64,000 nt of DNA from Tropicibacter sp. Alg240-R139 (GTDB taxonomy: Bacteria > Pseudomonadota > Alphaproteobacteria > Rhodobacterales > Rhodobacteraceae). The notes under the pieces were generated by a model. It had not been told where the DNA came from, made no database searches, and saw only the letters and a program-made list of their open reading frames with translations. Below, piece by piece: positions 63,093 through 64,000 of the stretch. The stretch spans positions 357,218-421,217 of the forward strand of contig NZ_UNRA01000002.1 in NCBI RefSeq assembly GCF_900537075.1. Direction: 5' to 3'. Numbering within the stretch: the stretch's first letter is position 1; every line of letters begins with the position of its first letter. Both the position numbers and the translations under genes were made by a program.

Positions 63093-63605
63093 ATGAACAA
63101 CATTGCTGTCAGTGGCCACGACGGGCCCTATCCCGCGCCGATTGTTGTGCGGGGCATGTCTGTTAAACCGGATTGGATCGATTACAACAAACACATGAAC
63201 GTCGGCTACTACGGCGTGGCTTTTGATTTGGCATTAGAGGAGATGGTGGGCGAGTATCTGGGCATCGGTGAAGATTATGTCAGAACCGCCGGAGCAGGTC
63301 CCTACATGATCCAGTCGCACATTCAGTTCCTTCGAGAGCTGCTTGAAGGTGAAAAGTTCTATTTCCACTTCCGCTTGATAGATCACGATCACAAGCGCCT
63401 GCACTACTTTGGACAGATGTATGCGGAAAAGGACGATGTTCTGTGCGCCACGCAAGAGGGGATGGTCATCAACGTCAGCCAGAAAACGGGACGGTCAGAG
63501 AACTATCCCGATTGGGCGCAAAAGCGACTGGCGCGAATGTTGGAAGACCATAAAAAGCTTCCGGCAGAGCCCCGGGTCGGGGCCAAATTGGGCATTCGAA
63601 AATAG
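63093..63605 (+). CDS. hotdog-fold thioesterase family protein
   Basis: A 170-residue hotdog protein of the 4-hydroxybenzoyl-CoA thioesterase type. The start VKPDWIDYNKHMNVGYYGVA holds the conserved D(Y)NxHMNxxxY motif (near residues 27-41). The catalytic Asp/Tyr-bearing region continues in FHFRLIDHDHKRLHYFGQMY. It hydrolyses an acyl-CoA to free acid and CoA. Relatives include the betainyl-CoA thioesterase CdhB of carnitine degradation, a possible fit with the nearby N-methyl-amine genes. The preceding carboxylase is another candidate partner. A strong terminator follows directly. Confidence 0.85.
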   Translation: MNNIAVSGHDGPYPAPIVVRGMSVKPDWIDYNKHMNVGYYGVAFDLALEEMVGEYLGIGEDYVRTAGAGPYMIQSHIQFLRELLEGEKFYFHFRLIDHDHKRLHYFGQMYAEKDDVLCATQEGMVINVSQKTGRSENYPDWAQKRLARMLEDHKKLPAEPRVGAKLGIRK

Positions 63606-63635
63606 AAAAAGGACCGGCAATAGCCGGTCCCTTTT
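63606..63635. terminator. bidirectional rho-independent terminator
   Basis: A-run, then GGACCGGC (63611-63618), loop AATA, GCCGGTCC (63623-63630), then CTTTTT. The stem is perfect over 8 bp with A-tract before and T-tract after, so it can stop transcription from the thioesterase gene (plus) and from the convergent repeat protein (minus). Confidence 0.9.
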
Positions 63636-63655
63636 TGGGTTTTTCAAGGTGTGGG

Positions 63656-64000
63656 TCACACCATGTCGTCGACCTCTTCGTCATCCCATTTATCATCAGA
63701 ATGGGCGTCGTCGAGATCTTCGGTGCCTTTGTTCATGAGGGCCATGAAATCTTCGGATTTCGCCCCACCCGAGGTTCCGCCAGAGGCAAAGACTACGGTT
63801 TCGCCGTATGAATACTCGTCATCCTCGCAATCATCCGAGTACTTCGGCAGATCGTTTCCGGAGCCCTTGGTGCCGCCCGAACCGGAGCCCTTGGTGCCGC
63901 CCGAACCGGAACCCTTGGTGCCGCCCGAACCGGAGCCCTTGGTGCCGCCCGAACCGGAGCCCTTGGTGCCGCCCGAACCGGAGCCCTTGGTGCCGCCCGA
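63656..64000 (-). CDS. C-terminus of a Gly/Ser/Thr/Lys repeat protein (N-terminus beyond window)
   Basis: The reverse strand is open from the window edge to TGA at 63656, giving at least 114 residues. The outer part is a tandem octapeptide SGGTKGSG, at least six copies. Then comes NDLPKYSDDCEDDEYSYGET, a hydrophobic VVFASGGTSGGAK, and an acidic C-terminal tail with DLDDAHSDDKWDDEEVDDMV. The positive lysines in the repeat and the acidic tail give a charge-segregated, probably disordered protein. No family is recognised; one acidic-tail cysteine is present. It converges on the thioesterase gene. Low-complexity translation of a repeat is possible, but the frame stays open beyond the repeat, which supports a coding role. 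Confidence 0.7.
   Translation of the reverse strand, partial: SGGTKGSGSGGTKGSGSGGTKGSGSGGTKGSGSGGTKGSGSGGTKGSGNDLPKYSDDCEDDEYSYGETVVFASGGTSGGAKSEDFMALMNKGTEDLDDAHSDDKWDDEEVDDMV
63860..64000. repeat. 24-bp tandem repeat (coding)
   Basis: Units of 24 bp (plus strand GGAGCCCTTGGTGCCGCCCG plus AACC) run head to tail from 63860: copies start at 63860, 63884, 63908, 63932, 63956 and 63980, the last cut by the window end. One copy (63908) has A in place of G at its fourth base. Read on the minus strand each unit encodes SGGTKGSG in register. Near-identity suggests recent expansion by slippage or recombination. Confidence 0.95.

Noticed and set aside
63860..64000. possible CRISPR array because of regular repeats
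   Set aside because: Units are contiguous without spacers and stay in one open reading frame, so they are a coding tandem repeat.

Overview
The window is a GC-rich chromosomal segment of an alphaproteobacterium, most likely a marine Rhodobacterales member (Ruegeria/Roseobacter type). The reasons are the gene neighbourhoods: murA followed by a DUF2948 gene and hisD, then UPF0262 and a low-molecular-weight phosphatase; norCBQD with nirK-nirV; coxMSL-like hydroxylases; and many short catabolic operons with overlapping stop and start codons. I see no rRNA, prophage, transposase or CRISPR array. The only RNA gene found is one tRNA-Thr.

Region 1 (1-11.1 kb) is an acyl-CoA/isoprenoid-type catabolic cluster. 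A TetR gene and a truncated acyl-CoA dehydrogenase read left. An AtuA-like protein, a biotin-dependent acyl-CoA carboxylase (beta and alpha subunits), an enoyl-CoA hydratase, a nitronate-monooxygenase-like flavoprotein, a DinB-like protein and an acyl-CoA dehydrogenase read right. A TetR-type palindrome lies between the two arms. Region 2 (11.3-21.5 kb) has a DJ-1/PfpI protein, a double SnoaL-like protein, and a LysR gene divergent from a four-gene operon. That operon encodes an E1 alpha-beta fusion, a FabD-like acyltransferase, an ALDH7-type aldehyde dehydrogenase and a pipecolate-oxidase-like flavoprotein, which suggests lysine/pipecolate catabolism. An SDR/LysR pair follows.

Region 3 (21.7-35.4 kb) is aromatic catabolism. 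One operon holds a 2-oxoglutarate dioxygenase, pcaC, pcaH, pcaG and a beta-keto acid cleavage enzyme. A sulfotransferase gene separates it from an aerobic anthraniloyl-CoA operon (RidA, CoA ligase, acyl-CoA dehydrogenase, enoyl-CoA hydratase, MarR, SDR, two-domain monooxygenase/reductase). That operon diverges from kynB-kynA. Tryptophan could therefore be fed toward anthranilate and then to CoA-bound intermediates; kynureninase is not in the window. Twin MarR-like operator sites lie in the divergent promoter.

Region 4 (35.6-39.5 kb) is a three-subunit molybdenum hydroxylase with its own MoaD-like sulfur carrier. Region 5 (39.5-47.8 kb) is mostly housekeeping (tRNA-Thr, murA, hisD, UPF0262 and small enzymes) with two decayed genes. 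Region 6 (47.7-56.1 kb) is a denitrification island taking nitrite to N2O: norCBQD plus two small membrane proteins, a DUF1858 protein, a Crp/Fnr regulator, pseudoazurin, nirK and nirV. Two identical 14-bp NnrR/DNR-type boxes serve its two divergent promoters.

Region 7 (56.1-64 kb) holds a TetR regulator divergent from an N-methyl-amino-acid demethylase-like flavoprotein and a ProC-like reductase. A single-chain biotin carboxylase/carboxyltransferase, a thioesterase, a strong terminator and the C-terminus of a Gly/Ser repeat protein follow. Non-coding highlights are a family of three covarying hairpin elements placed just after stop codons (9.7, 11.2 and 21.5 kb) and a duplicated double hairpin at 35.4 kb.
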